Shown: positions 31,301 through 44,415, counted from the stretch's first letter. The stretch is 64,000 nucleotides of DNA from Mortierella sp. BCC40632 (GCA_011634665.1 WAEK01000008.1:1171501-1235500), one strand, 5' to 3'. Made by a program: numbers and translations. The notes: generated from the sequence alone by a model not told the origin.

Positions 31301-34300
31301 TCTTCCTTCCTCGCAGTAGAATCCACAGTAGCTCTGCCAGACTTCGAGTCACTCTTCATCCTGTAATCCAAGACTAACTTGATGCGGTGTAGTTCATTGA
31401 AGCAACAATAGCACTAGGAATCATGTTGCTGGTATGGCACTCACACACCCTGCGCGAAATTCTACCTTGCCCTAGCAAGTGGACCTTGGAATAGAGACAG
31501 CGATCAAGCATGTTACACACCTGCGTTCCTTCGAACACAGGTTACGCAGCTGCACACATTCTCCAAATCAGGAAGATGCTCTCGCTTTCACCTTGGACAT
31601 CATGCTGGTAGGACGTCCTTCAGTGCAGTGTGTCCTGGCAGAGATTGCCAAGTGTGTGACATATAAGAAAAGAGAACGGGAGAGGGGAGTATACGACTAA
31701 GCTCGCAGTGTTACATGCATCTGCATGCTGAGATCTGTAAGGGATGTCTTTAGTAGGGTCAATTCGCGACAGCAGTATACTTTAGTAGCGTATTTCAACC
31801 ATTTTGATCAATCTCTAGAACACAAGAGGGAGAGCTCTCTCTTTGGAAGCGCCCGCTCGGTCATGCAGAACCCTCTCCAAAATAATATGCTCACAACAAC
31901 GGCCAATACAATAACAGACCATGGGTAACAGTCAACGGCTAGGCGACACTCCAAGAGGCGAGGCCCAGACAACCACACTCATGACTGCCAAGGGGTACTT
32001 TTTTATGAATGAGATGGAACGTTTTGATAGTTCATTGTTAGGTAGCTCTTCAGTGTCTTGGAGTATTTCTCCTAGAGAGGTAAACTGCTGTAAGAAATAA
32101 ACAAAAGGAGTGCCTTCAGCTCTTAGGCCGCCTTTAACTGGATTATCAAGACAAAGAGTCTTGAAGAACAAAAGAAAAAATCTACACCATGTTTAGAACA
32201 CTGCTACACATGCGAGCTACACGAGAATGCGAATTATTTTGAGAGCTGGGACAGGGGTGAGTGGATGGAGCCTAAAAGTAGAAGGAAGGAAATATCCACA
32301 GTGAGGTAAGCGAGGCAAGAGAAGCTGATCATTACCAACAAATGCCTTTCCATCTCGGAAGAGTCGTATCAAAGGTTAAAGCTTGAGAGTTGGATGCATA
32401 GGCTGAGCTGTCATGGCATGGCAATGCCAAGGATGCGGTGGCTGGAAAGCATGTAGACCATCGTGGTGGACTCTAGATATTGGTTTCGGAGACTCTAAGC
32501 TCAGGATGTTCATGTTTGACACCTTGATGGATGAAATCTCGTAGACGTCTCCCAAGATTACTACCATACAAAAGTCAGGAAAGAAAACGTGCACAAAAGT
32601 GTACCTTTGATTAAAAACAAGCCTCGAGAGATAGCGAAGTTTAATTGGTAGCCAGTTAGCCTTGGATCTTTGGGCTTCTTCTTATTCCATGGCTTTACAT
32701 ATTCGTTCGCCTATTCAAGTACATGCCTTCTTTTCGATTCGCTTTATTTGACACTACTCATATCTTTTCCTGCATCCTATACTACTTCCTCACTCCGCTT
32801 TCTCTGGACTTCACTCAAGTCATTGTAGCAGCCGTGATTTGGCTGCGTGGTGGAGTGGTGGAGTGGTGGCCAAAGAGATCTCGATCATCGTGTTGGAAAT
32901 GCGTAACGTTTGAGCATGGAACATGTTATGTTGTCATCACTACAGACTAAGGTACCCTGTTTCCCCAAAACCTCTAGGTTATTCTCATAGACATCAAGTA
33001 TGACAACGGTCAATCTCAAGACTTCCTCAAAGACGTAGTCATCTTTACCCTCAGTTCGCCTCTAATTTGGTTTACCATATTCTCATCGTGGGTACTGATG
33101 CTGTCAGCTTTGGCATCCATTCGAGCCTGAAACTTCATGAGACTTTCGCACATACCATCAAGATCTAGATAGTTGTCAACAATGGTCTCCAACCCCAGAC
33201 GAGCTATTTCAAGTTCGCCCACCCGGACATTTTTGCAGGCGATGGACGCCTCCAACTCTTTCTTTTAATGTTCTGGGCATCCATCCTGAATGCCCAAAGA
33301 CAGAGATAGAGACCACTTGCATGAATGAGGATTAGATTCGCCGTGACATCCCTGCCAATGATCATAGTGGCGCCTGTCTGTTCACAGGATAGAGTACATT
33401 AATATCTGCATATCAGTAGCTCGAGTCATGGGAAAGCACAGCACTTAAATTGACAACCCACTGAGGACTGCGACGGAAGTCTCAGTTCCGAAGGCTGCTT
33501 CCACTTTTAACAGAGGCCTCCTTGTGCCTATTGAAAAGCTCTTGGAGAACAGTCAACTTGGCATTAATCAGTTTCAATCAGTGAACTGGTTTCAATAGAT
33601 CTTCGAGTTCTTAGTACACTTTCTGTCACTGAATGATCATGCCAGCGACTTGAAGATTGTTTCTCTTGATGCTGATGCTAATGATCTTGTACTAGGATTC
33701 TGTGTTGCGAATAAAAAAAAGTGGTGCCCTATTTTTTTTTTTTTTTTTTTTTTTGACGCAGGCCGTATTTTGAACGAGATCCACAAATGAACTGTAGGTC
33801 ATGAGTCTTGTTGGAGCTGTTCGATATTGGTGGTATGGATACGGCTGAATGGTCGGGTCTTCACAACGACACAAACATCAAATAAATGAGCATCCTAATG
33901 GCGAGAACACAGATAGCTAGTCAAGTTGTAAAGATCAAACATGACATCCGGAGGAGCGACACCAAGGAGAGTGGTGTCATCTTGAAGGATCCATCTCCCT
34001 CACTTTATCTCGACGGATCTCGTAGCTTTTGAAAGTACTTGAGCAGACACCTATCACTTCATGCAACAACCAAGCCAAGATGGGTCACCATGAGCTTTGT
34101 AACGAGGTCTCTCGATTTCATGCTCGACAAAGTACAGTGACATGTCGAAAATTCGATGTTGAGATCATACTTGAAACTGGCGTTGTCGTAGCGAACGATC
34201 CGATTGATCCACTGAGTGATGCGTGACCATTTTGTGATAGTGGTAGGTTGTTCAGATGAAATATGAGCCGTCTTGGCCTCAGCCTCGGTTTCCAGAGACC

Positions 34301-34695
34301 TTAGTTTGGAACTAGTCAGGTCATTTCCAATGAATGCAGTCATAGAGAAATCTTCCAAGATAATTAGATGGACCTCGGCAGCTTTCTTAGTCTTTGAGTA
34401 CTCGAGGAAAGGAGTGGGACTTCGGAGGCTGTTATTTGGAAGGATGATATATTTATACCTCTTTAAAGAATGTGAAATAGCAAGCCACGCGTGTGGGTGG
34501 GCAGCAACTACCAAGGCTTCATGGCAAGTACACCATTGTTCGAATCCGAACCCAGTCACGACAGAAAGACAGGATGCACCAATCCTATACCATTACCTGC
34601 ACGACAGATATAATAAATGGGCAGATGGATGGCAGAAAGAGAGTCCCCCTATTTTGACTCCAGAAATCAACTTAGGTCTAGGTGACTTCGCTTGG
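28390..34695. repeat. Tandem segmental duplication, copy 1
   Basis: This segment aligns collinearly with 36031-43279. The offset is 7652 bp around the first gene, about 7763 bp around 31.5-32.8 kb and about 8569 bp after the MITE present only in copy 2. Identity is a mosaic: virtually identical at 29254-30190 and 31100-32825, clearly diverged at 28390-28750 and 30195-30900. Besides one secreted-protein gene it contains conserved open stretches on both strands (33016-33255 minus, 34059-34725) that I cannot assign. Confidence 0.9.
28528..29253 (-). CDS. Secreted protein, DUF3472-like (copy 1)
   Basis: 241 residues from ATG 29253. The frame extends upstream only through a Lys-coding T/A run without an ATG. 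Residues 1-20 (MKLSIAAILAACVPSLALAL) form a signal peptide. The mature part has YYFAQQFNF, VGYTGLQPRPD, GADGGPGVSC, WRGTLVDT and GFVEYYPW, which resembles the DUF3472 family of bacterial and fungal secreted proteins. That assignment is from memory and moderate. There are four cysteines in the mature chain and several N-glycosylation sites (NTS, NHT, NYT). A TATA box lies about 130 bp upstream (29381-29387). No intron is needed. The biological role is unknown, and an extracellular or wall location is likely. Confidence 0.8.
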   Translation of the reverse strand: MKLSIAAILAACVPSLALALVGNGWKFDRAPAAGLSDVTFPFNMAKAPHKSGYYFAQQFNFKNIPDVGYTGLQPRPDASGNQVVHAAFSSFQAGTNTSHSNCHSGADGGPGVSCAVDIYGDYNHTYNLVVENIRGTTWRGTLVDTVTKVSTVVGEWTLPRQAGKIVNGQLGFVEYYPWNSQPKHTCGSLPFSEATFYNPTSKTPGASGGRITYVYEYGDCVGKVNYTVTKLDGAYDIKVGF

Positions 34696-36030
34696 ATCCT
34701 CAACATAATTCTTTTTCAGCATTGAAGGTTCGGCAATGAGGACTGCAATGCCACTTTGAAAGTGTCCTTGAAAATCTTACTTGGACACGGTCTTCTTCTT
34801 TGGTGCTGAGAATATCCAGTCGAAGAAATTGCTGTAGCACTACGTTCTACATTTCACATTTGAAGTTTTCTCTCATCCGACGACTGCTGTTCTGCGTCCT
34901 CTCTACATATACGCTGATGCCTTTGCGTGACTGCCTTCGTAGCTCTTCAGACTCAGAATCAATAGAGCACTCACCACACATTCGCTTTGCTCTTGATGTA
35001 TGTCCTTTAGTGTTATGCTCCGTTCCAGGGTCACTCGATCATAAACAAAAGAGCCTTTTTTGAATTACTGTTGGCGATCTTCCTATTGCCGATCGGTAAG
35101 AGTACTCTTAGTATTTCCTATGTCGAACTCCTTGGGTCGACATTGTTCGATTTGGTCTGTCGTGTATTTCGGGCTGAAAGATCAGAAACAGTGCATGAAA
35201 CAGTCATGGGCTTCCTAGTCAAACTATACTCTAACCTCAATGCAACTGAGTTAAAAGTCCTTCTCACTGCATTGTCCTCTAGTACTTCTCCTTGTCTCTT
35301 GGTGCGCATGTTGATTGATCTTTGCGTTTTTCGGAAAGAGTACGGTTGATTGTACTTGCAAAAGGACTGGATGAGCGCCGAGGATGTTGAAGAGAGAGAT
35401 AGAACCCAGGTCTTGGAAAAGGTGCCAGCTGTCTTTAACTTTTTATGCCAAGATTGCAGCCTTTTGTAGGAGGAAGAAAGATGAATGTTGACGCCTAATT
35501 GGTATCATTGATTGCAAACGATGAACTTGATCGGTCATCCAGAGCTAATGTGATTTGTGTAGTGGAATGTGAGGAAAAGGGATTGTGTTTTTTAGTTGTC
35601 TTGCCGACAATCCCTCGATCTCGGGGATGTTTGAGTACAGGAGCAGTGTTCTCGTTAGTGTGAGGATCGAGTGTATGGGAGAATGTCAATCGCGGGTTTG
35701 GAGTCTGTTGTCGTCTGTCAGCTAGGTCGACTGAACTCTGGAGGCATTGGTAGTCTTCAGTGCAAGATTAGGGGCCAATCAGGTATAACACGAAAAGGTA
35801 ATGTTATGGTTTTCTGAATAATAATTTGAAGATAGGAGACAAAGGTGGACGATATAGTTAATCTGGAAGGACATCTTAATCAGTACGACGGAAGATCGGG
35901 CAGACAACGTATTGCAGGTGTGGAGGATAAGGTAGTTTGCCCTAAAATTAAAAGAGATGTCGAGTCCAATGAAAGACAAAGACAAAAGACAAAGAGGGTG
36001 AAAAGAATATGTTTATTTGGTTATATGTTA
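34696..36030. other. Spacer between duplication copies, no gene assigned
   Basis: Unique sequence of about 1.3 kb. It has a plus-strand frame (35071-35349; LCRVFRAERSETVHETVMGFLVKLYSNLNATELKVLL) that I do not recognise and that lacks support from splice or promoter signals. No transposon ends were seen. Confidence 0.4.
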
Positions 36031-36182
36031 CAACAATGATTCTAGTTTTAATTCATGTCCCAACAAACTGACGAGGTAATAATCCCGTAGAAGAGCAACA
36101 GGAACTTTGGCAGGTCGTGAGAAGCAACCTGCTGGATTTTTTTTTTTTTTTTTTTTTTTGCTTTGGATGTTTGAACTTGACC

Positions 36183-36908
36183 TTAAAAGCCGACTTTAAT
36201 GTCATAGGCGCCAGCCAGCTTGGTCACAGAGTAGTTAACCTTGCCTTCGCAATCACCGTATTCATAGACAGATGTGACCCTGCCTCCGCTTGCGCCAGGA
36301 GTCTTGGACGTGAGATCGTAAAAGGTGGCCTCGGTAAAAGGCAAAGAGTCGCAAGTGTGTGAGGGCTGACCATTCCAAGTATAGTATTCGACAAATCCAC
36401 CCTGTCCATTGACGATTTTTCCAGCTTGGCGAGGCAGTGTCCACTCTCCGACAACGGTAGATACCTTTGTTACTGTATCCACCAGGGTGCCTCTCCAGGT
36501 GGTGCCCCTGATGTTCTCGACAACCAAGTTATAAGTGTGATTGTAGTCGCCGTAGATATCAACGGCACAGCTCACGCCAGGGCCACCGTCGGCTCCATAG
36601 TAACAATTGGGGTGTCTGGTCTTGGTACCTCCTTGGAAGGAGGAGAAGGCGGCATGAACGACTTGTCTCCCATTTGCATCTGGTCGGGGCTGGAGACCGG
36701 TATATCCGACTTCGGGAATATTTTTAAAGTTGAATTGCTGGGCAAAGTAATAGCCACTCTTGTGAGGAGCCTTGGCCATGTTGAAAGGGAAGGTGACATC
36801 GCTCAAACCAGCTGCGGGAGCTCGGTCGAACTTCCAGTCATTACCCACGAGAGCAAGAGCCAATGATGGAACACAGGCAGCAAGAATAGCAGCGATGGAG
36901 AGTTTCAT
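36183..36908 (-). CDS. Secreted protein, DUF3472-like (copy 2)
   Basis: 241 residues from ATG 36908, same length and signal peptide as copy 1. It differs at 23 residues, clustered in three blocks (GADGG-preceding segment, the region around YTWNGQPSHTCDS, and the C-terminal 35 residues), while about 180 bp in the middle and the whole 5' flank are identical. All mature cysteines are conserved (NCYYGADGGPGVSC, HTC, GDC). The upstream TATA box (37033-37039) and ~900 bp of 5' flank match copy 1. Both genes therefore probably have the same expression but different surfaces. Confidence 0.8.
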   Translation of the reverse strand: MKLSIAAILAACVPSLALALVGNDWKFDRAPAAGLSDVTFPFNMAKAPHKSGYYFAQQFNFKNIPEVGYTGLQPRPDANGRQVVHAAFSSFQGGTKTRHPNCYYGADGGPGVSCAVDIYGDYNHTYNLVVENIRGTTWRGTLVDTVTKVSTVVGEWTLPRQAGKIVNGQGGFVEYYTWNGQPSHTCDSLPFTEATFYDLTSKTPGASGGRVTSVYEYGDCEGKVNYSVTKLAGAYDIKVGF

Positions 36909-39900
36909 TGTGATCGATGTTTTTTTTTTTTTGTGTGTAGTCAAAGAGAAGGACTGTGGATGTTGGATGAGAATTGTGAAAGAGAAATGAGAAATGAGAT
37001 TTTTATGGACAATCTTACTATCCCATCAACGTTTATATACCACACCCCAAGCCTACGATACCTTCTCACGTGTACTTGGGTTAGGGAGGGGAGCGCAGGG
37101 AAGGCTCATTGAGAAATGTTGGAGCGCAAAGAAGCTAGCGCTCCGATGTAAAGTGGTATGTACTAGTTAGACGATACTAAACAAGAAGGGATCCGAAGAG
37201 ATCCACAGAGAACTCGAGGGCATGTTAGGAAAAGGAGGCATGCGTTCTTCAAGAGAAAATTACTATGGTTCAGCAATGCACTTGGACCAGCATTTGCTGT
37301 GACATTACATTCTGAAGACCAGAAGTTGAGGTATTTGTGGTGCCTTCAACCTAGGAGTGAGCAAGAGAGAAAAGGAATGGCACGAGTGAGAAGAGCAGGG
37401 TACCCTTCACCAGCTTTCAGAGTAGAGGGTAAACGAGGATGAAGGCAGTGATAAGGCACTGACGGGCACCCAATGGTAATGCGAGCGGATGATATTGACG
37501 GATACTGAAGAACCGCTACTTGAGGCCAAAGTATGGAAATGAACAAGACATTGCGATTAGAAAGCATTGGATTAAATCCGCTGACAATAAATCCCAATGT
37601 CTCTCCTTTGCATCCATCTCTGATTGAAGCAATACCTGGGGTCCGTATACGTCCGTATTTTGTGCCAATGTGGGTTCACTATGAGCATTTTTATTTACTA
37701 GCTTTCTTTTGGGGACCTCCATGGCGGTATTTTGGAGCTATTACAGCCATGCAATTAGATTGAGGTATAGAAAAGTAGAAAGACTTTTAGCCAGGTGAGC
37801 CGGGAGAGAACCGGTGTTCTCAGGCAGCTACCCCACTATTAAGCAAAGGTATATGCCATTTATTTTGTAAAAAAAAAAAAAAAAAAAGAGCCCTTGCGAG
37901 TGATTACTTCTTGTCTTCGCTTGGCGATCACTTAAGGCCATTGTTGTTCCGCTGAAGCATTAACATGACCGACATTATCTACGATCCTGCATGGTTGACC
38001 CTTTTTTTGACCAATACAGTGGAGTTGCTAGTAGTTCCTAGTTTTCAGGTGCTTAGTTCAATTGATTGTCCAAAGCTTTGCGCCCGTTGCCCCGGGCGGG
38101 TCCTTTTTCCTGAGTTCATTAGATCAACTTTTTTTTTTTTTTTTTGCAAAATACGAGGAAGTTGAGTCCGCCTTGTCATTGAAATGAGTAAAACCAATCT
38201 GATATGAAAAGCTGAAAAGTGTGCAGAATGGAGACTGGCAACCAGCATTATAAACCAGGAGGCCATGATGTAGAAACCACATGGCTGATAAAAAGAGGGA
38301 GGGAGGGAAAAAAGGTAGAGAGTAGGATCCCAGCCCTTGTAACAACAGACCGAAGCGATAATCATGAAGACTTAAGCTTACTATCCGAAGGCTACAATCA
38401 TATTTGTGCAATCCTGGAGATACAGCCGCTATATTCTTTTCATCTTTCCCCTGCCTGGCTCACCCTTAGAAGATTAGGAGAGATGTCAGATAGACTGAGA
38501 GCAGAGGGTTTCTGTCATGTATTCATATTAGCCTACGCCGGAATGATTCCGGCTCTCGAATATTCGCCATTTACATGGTGTTTGACTGAAACCGTACATT
38601 TGGGTGGGTTGCTTTCTCCACATTCATTTCTGAAGCGCGTACCCTACAATCATACCATGGCTATGTAAAATCCCTCCAACACCTCCCCTCCAAATCGCCA
38701 TCAGAAGTGTATATTATTTTAGATCTAGCCGTAGACACAACGCCTGCTTTTCTTTTCATGGCGCTAAGTGAAGAGCAGGCATAATTGTGTGGTTGTTGCA
38801 CTGAGGGATTCCGACTTGAAAGGTCCGACAGGATATCCCACATTTATCCGCTTGATATGAAACAACGTATCCCGCAAACCTTTTAACAGCAGCTGCTCAG
38901 TTACCCTGCAGTCGTCGATGATTTCGCGTAATTTGCCAAACCTTCTGAACTCGTGGGTTATTTCGCAACCATCCCCTCTCTCCTACTGATAGAGTGCATT
39001 TGCATCGACATGAGCAACCCGACCTTGGTCATCCTTGAATAACACCCATGCCAAGAACTTTCCGGTCTTCCCTCCTCTCAGTAGAATCCACAGTAGCTCT
39101 GCCAGACTTCGAGTCACTCTTCATCCTGTAATCAAAGACTAGCTTGGTGCGGTGTAGTTCATCAAAGCAGCAATAGCACTAGGAATCATGTTGCTGGTAT
39201 GGCACTCACACACCCTGCGCGAAATTCTACCTTGCCTAACAAGTGGGCCTTGGAACAGAGACAACGATCAAGCATGTTTCACACCTGCGTTCCTTCGAAC
39301 ACAGGTTACGCAGCTGCACACATTCTCCAAATCAGGAAGATGCTCTCGCTTTCACCTTGGACTTCATGCTGGTAGGACGTCCTTCAGTGCAGTGTGTCCT
39401 GGCAGAGATTGCCAAGTGTGTGACATATAAGTAAAGGGAATGGGAGAGGGGGAGTATACGACTAAGCTCGCAGTGTTACAAGCATCTGCATGCTGAGATC
39501 TGTAAGGGATATCTTTAGTAGGGTCAATTCGCGACAGCAGTATACTTTAGTAGCGTATTTCAACCATTTTGATCAATCTCTAGAACACAAGAGGGAGAGC
39601 TCTCTCTTTGGAAGCGCCCGCTCGGTCATGCAGAACCCTCTCCAAACAATATGCTCACAACAACGGCCAATACAATAACAGACCATGGTAACAGTCAACG
39701 GCTAGGCGACACTCCAAGAGGCGAGGCCCAGACAACCACACTCATGACTGCCAAGGGGTACTTTTTTATGAATGAGATGGAACGTTTTGATAGTTCATTG
39801 TTAGGTAGCTCTTCAGTGTCTTGGAGTATTTCTCCTAGAGAGGTAAACTGCTGTAAGAAATAAACAAAAGGAGTGCCTTCAGCTCTTAGGCCGCCTTTAA

Positions 39901-40590
39901 CTGGATTACCAAGACAAAGAGTCTTGAAGAACAAAAGAAAAAATCTACACCATGTTTAGAACACTGTTACACATGCGAGCTACACGAGAATGCGAATTAT
40001 TTTGAGAGCTGGGACAGGGGTGAGTGGATGGAGCCTAAAAGTAGAAGGAAGGAAATATCCACAGTGAGGTAAGCGAGGCAAGAGAAGCTGATCATTACCA
40101 ACAAATGCCTTTCCATCTCGGAAGAGTCGTATCAAAGGTTAAAGCTTGAGAGTTGGATGCATAGGCTGAGCTGTCATGGCATGGCAATGCCAAGGATGCG
40201 GTGGCTGGAAAGCATGTAGACCATCGTGGTGGACTCTAGATATTGGTTTCGGAGACTCTAAGCTCAGGATGTTCATGTTTGACACCTTGATGGATGAAAT
40301 CTCGTAGACGTCTCCCAAGATTACTACCATACAAAAGTCAGGAAAGAAAACGTGCACAAAAGTGTACCTTTGATTAAAAACAAGCCTCGAGAGATAGCGA
40401 AGTTTAATTGGTAGCCAGTTAGCCTTGGATCTTTGGGCTTCTTCTTATTCCATGGCTTTACATATTCGTTCGCCTATTCAAGTACATGCCTTCTTTTCGA
40501 TTCGCTTTATTTGACACTACTCATATCTTTTCCTGCATCCTATACTACTTCCTCACTCCGCTTTCTCTGGACTTCACTCAAGTCATTGTA

Positions 40591-41394
40591 AAGTGCATCC
40601 AAAATTCGATCAATGATTTTTTTAGATGGAATCATTCCGCATTTACTCCTCAGTTCATGAGTCATTCCTCATGTTGATTCGTAGAGAAGATCTACTTTGC
40701 GTACTTATGTGGTTCCGGCTACAAAGGTCTACTCCAGGTATTGTAGCCATTCTCCAATCGAGCAACATAGTCAAAAGTACTAACAAAATTTTACACGGGT
40801 TTAGTACAGGGTTTTTTGTCTTTGTTCATGGGCTGATAGTTTCGAATCCACTGACGTTGGGAATAAACTCTAGATACACAGAGTACGTCAGTCAGTAGAC
40901 ATCACAGTCTATCATTATGACTATTCCAGTATGTCTTTTAGGCGGTCAAATCAATGACCATGGCCAGGCAACCTTTTCACAAATAGGCTAAAAGTTGCAA
41001 AAAATTCTCAAAGTGGACGTTCTTCAGAGCGAGAGAAATCGTGACAGATATCCACACAGCCATTGAAATTTATGCACGCTGTAATCATTGCTTGGACAAC
41101 TCCTTCTACATACCCAGCCGGGACAAGGTTGTTCGTTCGTTCGAACTATCAGCCCATGAACAAAGACAAAAAACCCTGTACTAAACCCATGTAAAATTTT
41201 GTTAGTACTTTTGACTATGTTGCTCGATTGGAGAATGGCTACAATACCTGGAGTAGACCTTTGTAGTCGGAACCACATAAGTACGCAAAGTAGATCTTCT
41301 CTACGAATCAACATGAGGAATGACTCATGAACTGAGGAGTAAATGCGGAATGATTCCATCTAAAAAAATCATTGATCGAATTTTGGATGCACTT
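40591..41394. mobile_element. 804-bp foldback MITE with TA target duplication
   Basis: Inverted arms of about 254 bp at ~98% identity (AAGTGCATCCAAAATTCG ... inverted) enclose a loop of about 295 bp. TA flanks both ends (40589-40590, 41395-41396). Copy 1 of the duplication has the intact empty site CATTGTAGCAGCC at about 32823. No protein is encoded. TA choice suggests mobilisation by a Tc1/mariner-type transposase. Confidence 0.9.
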
Positions 41395-42296
41395 TAGCAG
41401 CCGTGATTTGGCTGCGTGGTGGAGTGGTGGAGTGGTGGCCAAAGAGATCTCGATCATCGTGTTGGAAATGCGTAACGTTTGAGCATGGAACATGTTATGT
41501 TGTCATCACTACAGACTAAGGTACCCTGTTTCCCCAAAACCTCTAGGTTATTCTCATAGACATCAAGTATGACAACGGTCAATCTCAAGACTTCCTCAAA
41601 GACGTAGTCATCTTTACCCTCAGTTCGCCTCTAATTTGGTTTACCATATTCTCATCGTGGGTACTGATGCTGTCAGCTTTGGCATCCATTCGAGCCTGAA
41701 ACTTCATGAGACTTTCGCACATACCATCAAGATCTAGATAGTTGTCAACAATGGTCTCCAACCCCAGACGAGCTATTTCAAGTTCGCCCACCCGGACATT
41801 TTTGCAGGCGATGGACGCCTCCAACTCTTTCTTTTAATGTTCTGGGCATCCATCCTGAATGCCCAAAGACAGAGATAGAGACCACTTGCATGAATGAGGA
41901 TTAGATTCGCCGTGACATCCCTGCCAATGATCATAGTGGCGCCTGTCTGTTCACAGGATAGAGTACATTAATATCTGCATATCAGTAGCTCGAGTCATGG
42001 GAAAGCACAGCACTTAAATTGACAACCCACTGAGGACTGCGACGGAAGTCTCAGTTCCGAAGGCTGCTTCCACTTTTAACAGAGGCCTCCTTGTGCCTAT
42101 TGAAAAGCTCTTGGAGAACAGTCAACTTGGCATTAATCAGTTTCAATCAGTGAACTGGTTTCAATAGATCTTCGAGTTCTTAGTACACTTTCTGTCACTG
42201 AATGATCATGCCAGCGACTTGAAGATTGTTTCTCTTGATGCTGATGCTAATGATCTTGTACTAGGATTCTGTGTTGCGAATAAAAAAGTGGTGCCC

Positions 42297-42329
<33 letters not shown>

Positions 42330-43279
42330 ACGCAGGCCGTATTTTGAACGAGATCCACAAATGAACTGTAGGTCATGAGTCTTGTTGGAGCTGTTCGATA
42401 TTGGTGGTATGGATACGGCTGAATGGTCGGGTCTTCACAACGACACAAACATCAAATAACTGAGCATCCTAAAGGCGAGAACACAGATAGCTAGTCAAGT
42501 TGTAAAGATCAAACATGACATCCGGAGGAGCGACACCAAGGAGAGTGGTGTCATCTTGAAGGATCCATCTTCCTCACTTTATCTCAACAGACCTCGTAGC
42601 TTTTGAGAGAGTGGCTGTGTACTTGAACAGACACCTATCACTTCATGCAACAACCAAGCCAAGATAGGTCACCGTGAGCTTCGTAACGGGGTCTTCCGAC
42701 TTCTTGCTCTACAAAGTACAGTGACATGCCGAAAATTCGATGTTGAGATCATACTTGGAACTGGCGTTGTCGTAGCGAACGATCCGATTGATCCACTGAG
42801 TGATGCGTGACCATTTTGTGATAGTGGTAGGTTGTTCAGATGAAATATGAGCCGTCTTGGCCTCAGCCTCGGTTTCCAGAGACCTTAGTTTGGAACTAGT
42901 CAGGTCATTTCCAATGAATGCAGTCATAGAGAAATCTTCCAAGATAATTAGATGGACCTCGGCAGCTTTCTTAGTCTTTGAGTACTCGAGGAAAGGAGTG
43001 GGACTTCGGAGGCTGTTATCTGGAAGGATGATATATTTATACCTCTTTAAAGAATGTGAAATAGCAAGCCGCGCGTGTGGGTGGGTAGCAACTACCAAGG
43101 CTTCATGGCAAGTACACCATTGTTCGAATCCGAACCCAGTCACGACAGAAAGACAGGATGCACCAATCCTATACCATTGCCTGCACGACAGATGTAATAA
43201 ATGGGCAGATGGATGGCAGAAAGAGAGTCTCCCTGTCTTTGATTCCAGAAGACAACTTAGACCTAGGTGACTTCGCTTG

Positions 43280-44415
43280 AACCATCAGTATTACCCGCTG
43301 TCACAGATACACATTTCTTTCTTTCTTTTTTCTTTTTTTTTTTTTTTTTTTACCTGTTGAGTGTCAACAGTCCTATCCATCCATCATTCATCTTTGCACA
43401 TTCGATTGCCATCCATGAAAAGGATAAACATTCGCAAGCAGTATTGTAAGCAGGAATCATCCCAGCCACGGAGGAAGAGAGACAGTTACACCAAAACACG
43501 ACCGAGAACGCTGGAGCCTCCCAGGAGGAGAGCGCTTCAGCAGGTCACCCGAGCTTGTTGTCACCAAACAAGCACATGGCTGACATGCCACTGGGACTCA
43601 GGTCGACCACAAGTCTCCACTCTACAAGAGAGACAGGGGAAATACCTCCTATACAAGCTTGTCTTGGGCATAGGGGATCGTGTACAAGCCTATGTGGGCA
43701 AGGGAACTTTCACACGCTGACCGATGAGTACGTCAAGACATAAATTTACGTAGGAACTTTGTAGACGGGATAGAGCGCCATCATATTACTGCAGCTGCAG
43801 CAGCAGATAAACCTCTGGTTACACCCAGCCCATGGGTAGAAGGTAGCCACCACGTTTATGACCGTCGCGTAAACAGAAGACGAGACGAACCGAAGGATAA
43901 TTTGGGACCTCAGGTGCATTCACATGCCCCTTAGCCACCAAGTCATTCGGGCTCTCCATATTTCCTCTCGTCTCGTCTCTTAGTGTGAACACCTGTGATA
44001 AAAATCTTGTGGAGAAGCTGGGCTTCTCAAAAAGGAAAACCCCGTACACTCTCCTCCACGTACGGCTACGGAACATCGTTCCTATGTCCGCCACCAAAAA
44101 AAAAAAAAAAGGTCTCCTCATCTGATCATCTCTTTCTGTCTCTCCATCTGCCCCTCCATCTCCTTCTCTTTTTCCTTCTGCTTCTCCATACATTCCTTCT
44201 GCTCCACTTTCTGCTCCTGCCACTCCTCCTGTCCTAATTGCCCGACTCCCTCGTAGTCTTAGAGTAATGGCGCCTCCTGCTCCTCTTAAGACGTTTTTAA
44301 AAAGACACAAGATCCAAACCTAAGCTTGGAAGAGTGCAACGCATTCTTCGGAATATAGCCTGATACAATAGAGATAGCTCCCACCCCCCACTCCCACCCC
44401 GTACCCAGCGGTTTC
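43280..44415. other. Unassigned sequence before the helicase remnant
   Basis: It contains a T-rich run (43329-43350), an A14 run (44097-44110) and C/T-rich DNA (44110-44240). Frames present are short or of low complexity and I support none as a gene. Confidence 0.4.

Larger units (their letters stand above)
36031..43279. repeat. Tandem segmental duplication, copy 2
   Basis: Collinear with 28390-34695, in direct orientation. The main differences are the 804-bp MITE at 40591-41394, poly(A/T) tract lengths, and blocks of substitutions. The conserved open stretch at 42709-43143 (minus) parallels 34059-34559 but stops earlier. Confidence 0.9.

Noticed and set aside
34059..34725. Overlapping open frames on both strands, conserved in both duplication copies
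   Set aside because: Conservation comes from the recent duplication itself. Neither strand shows splice signals, a start in good context or a known domain, so I could not choose a coding strand.
43819..44310. 163-codon minus-strand frame rich in Gly/Ala/Glu
   Set aside because: It depends on the C/T-rich stretch at 44110-44240, includes a run of Phe from an A tract, and has no recognisable domain.
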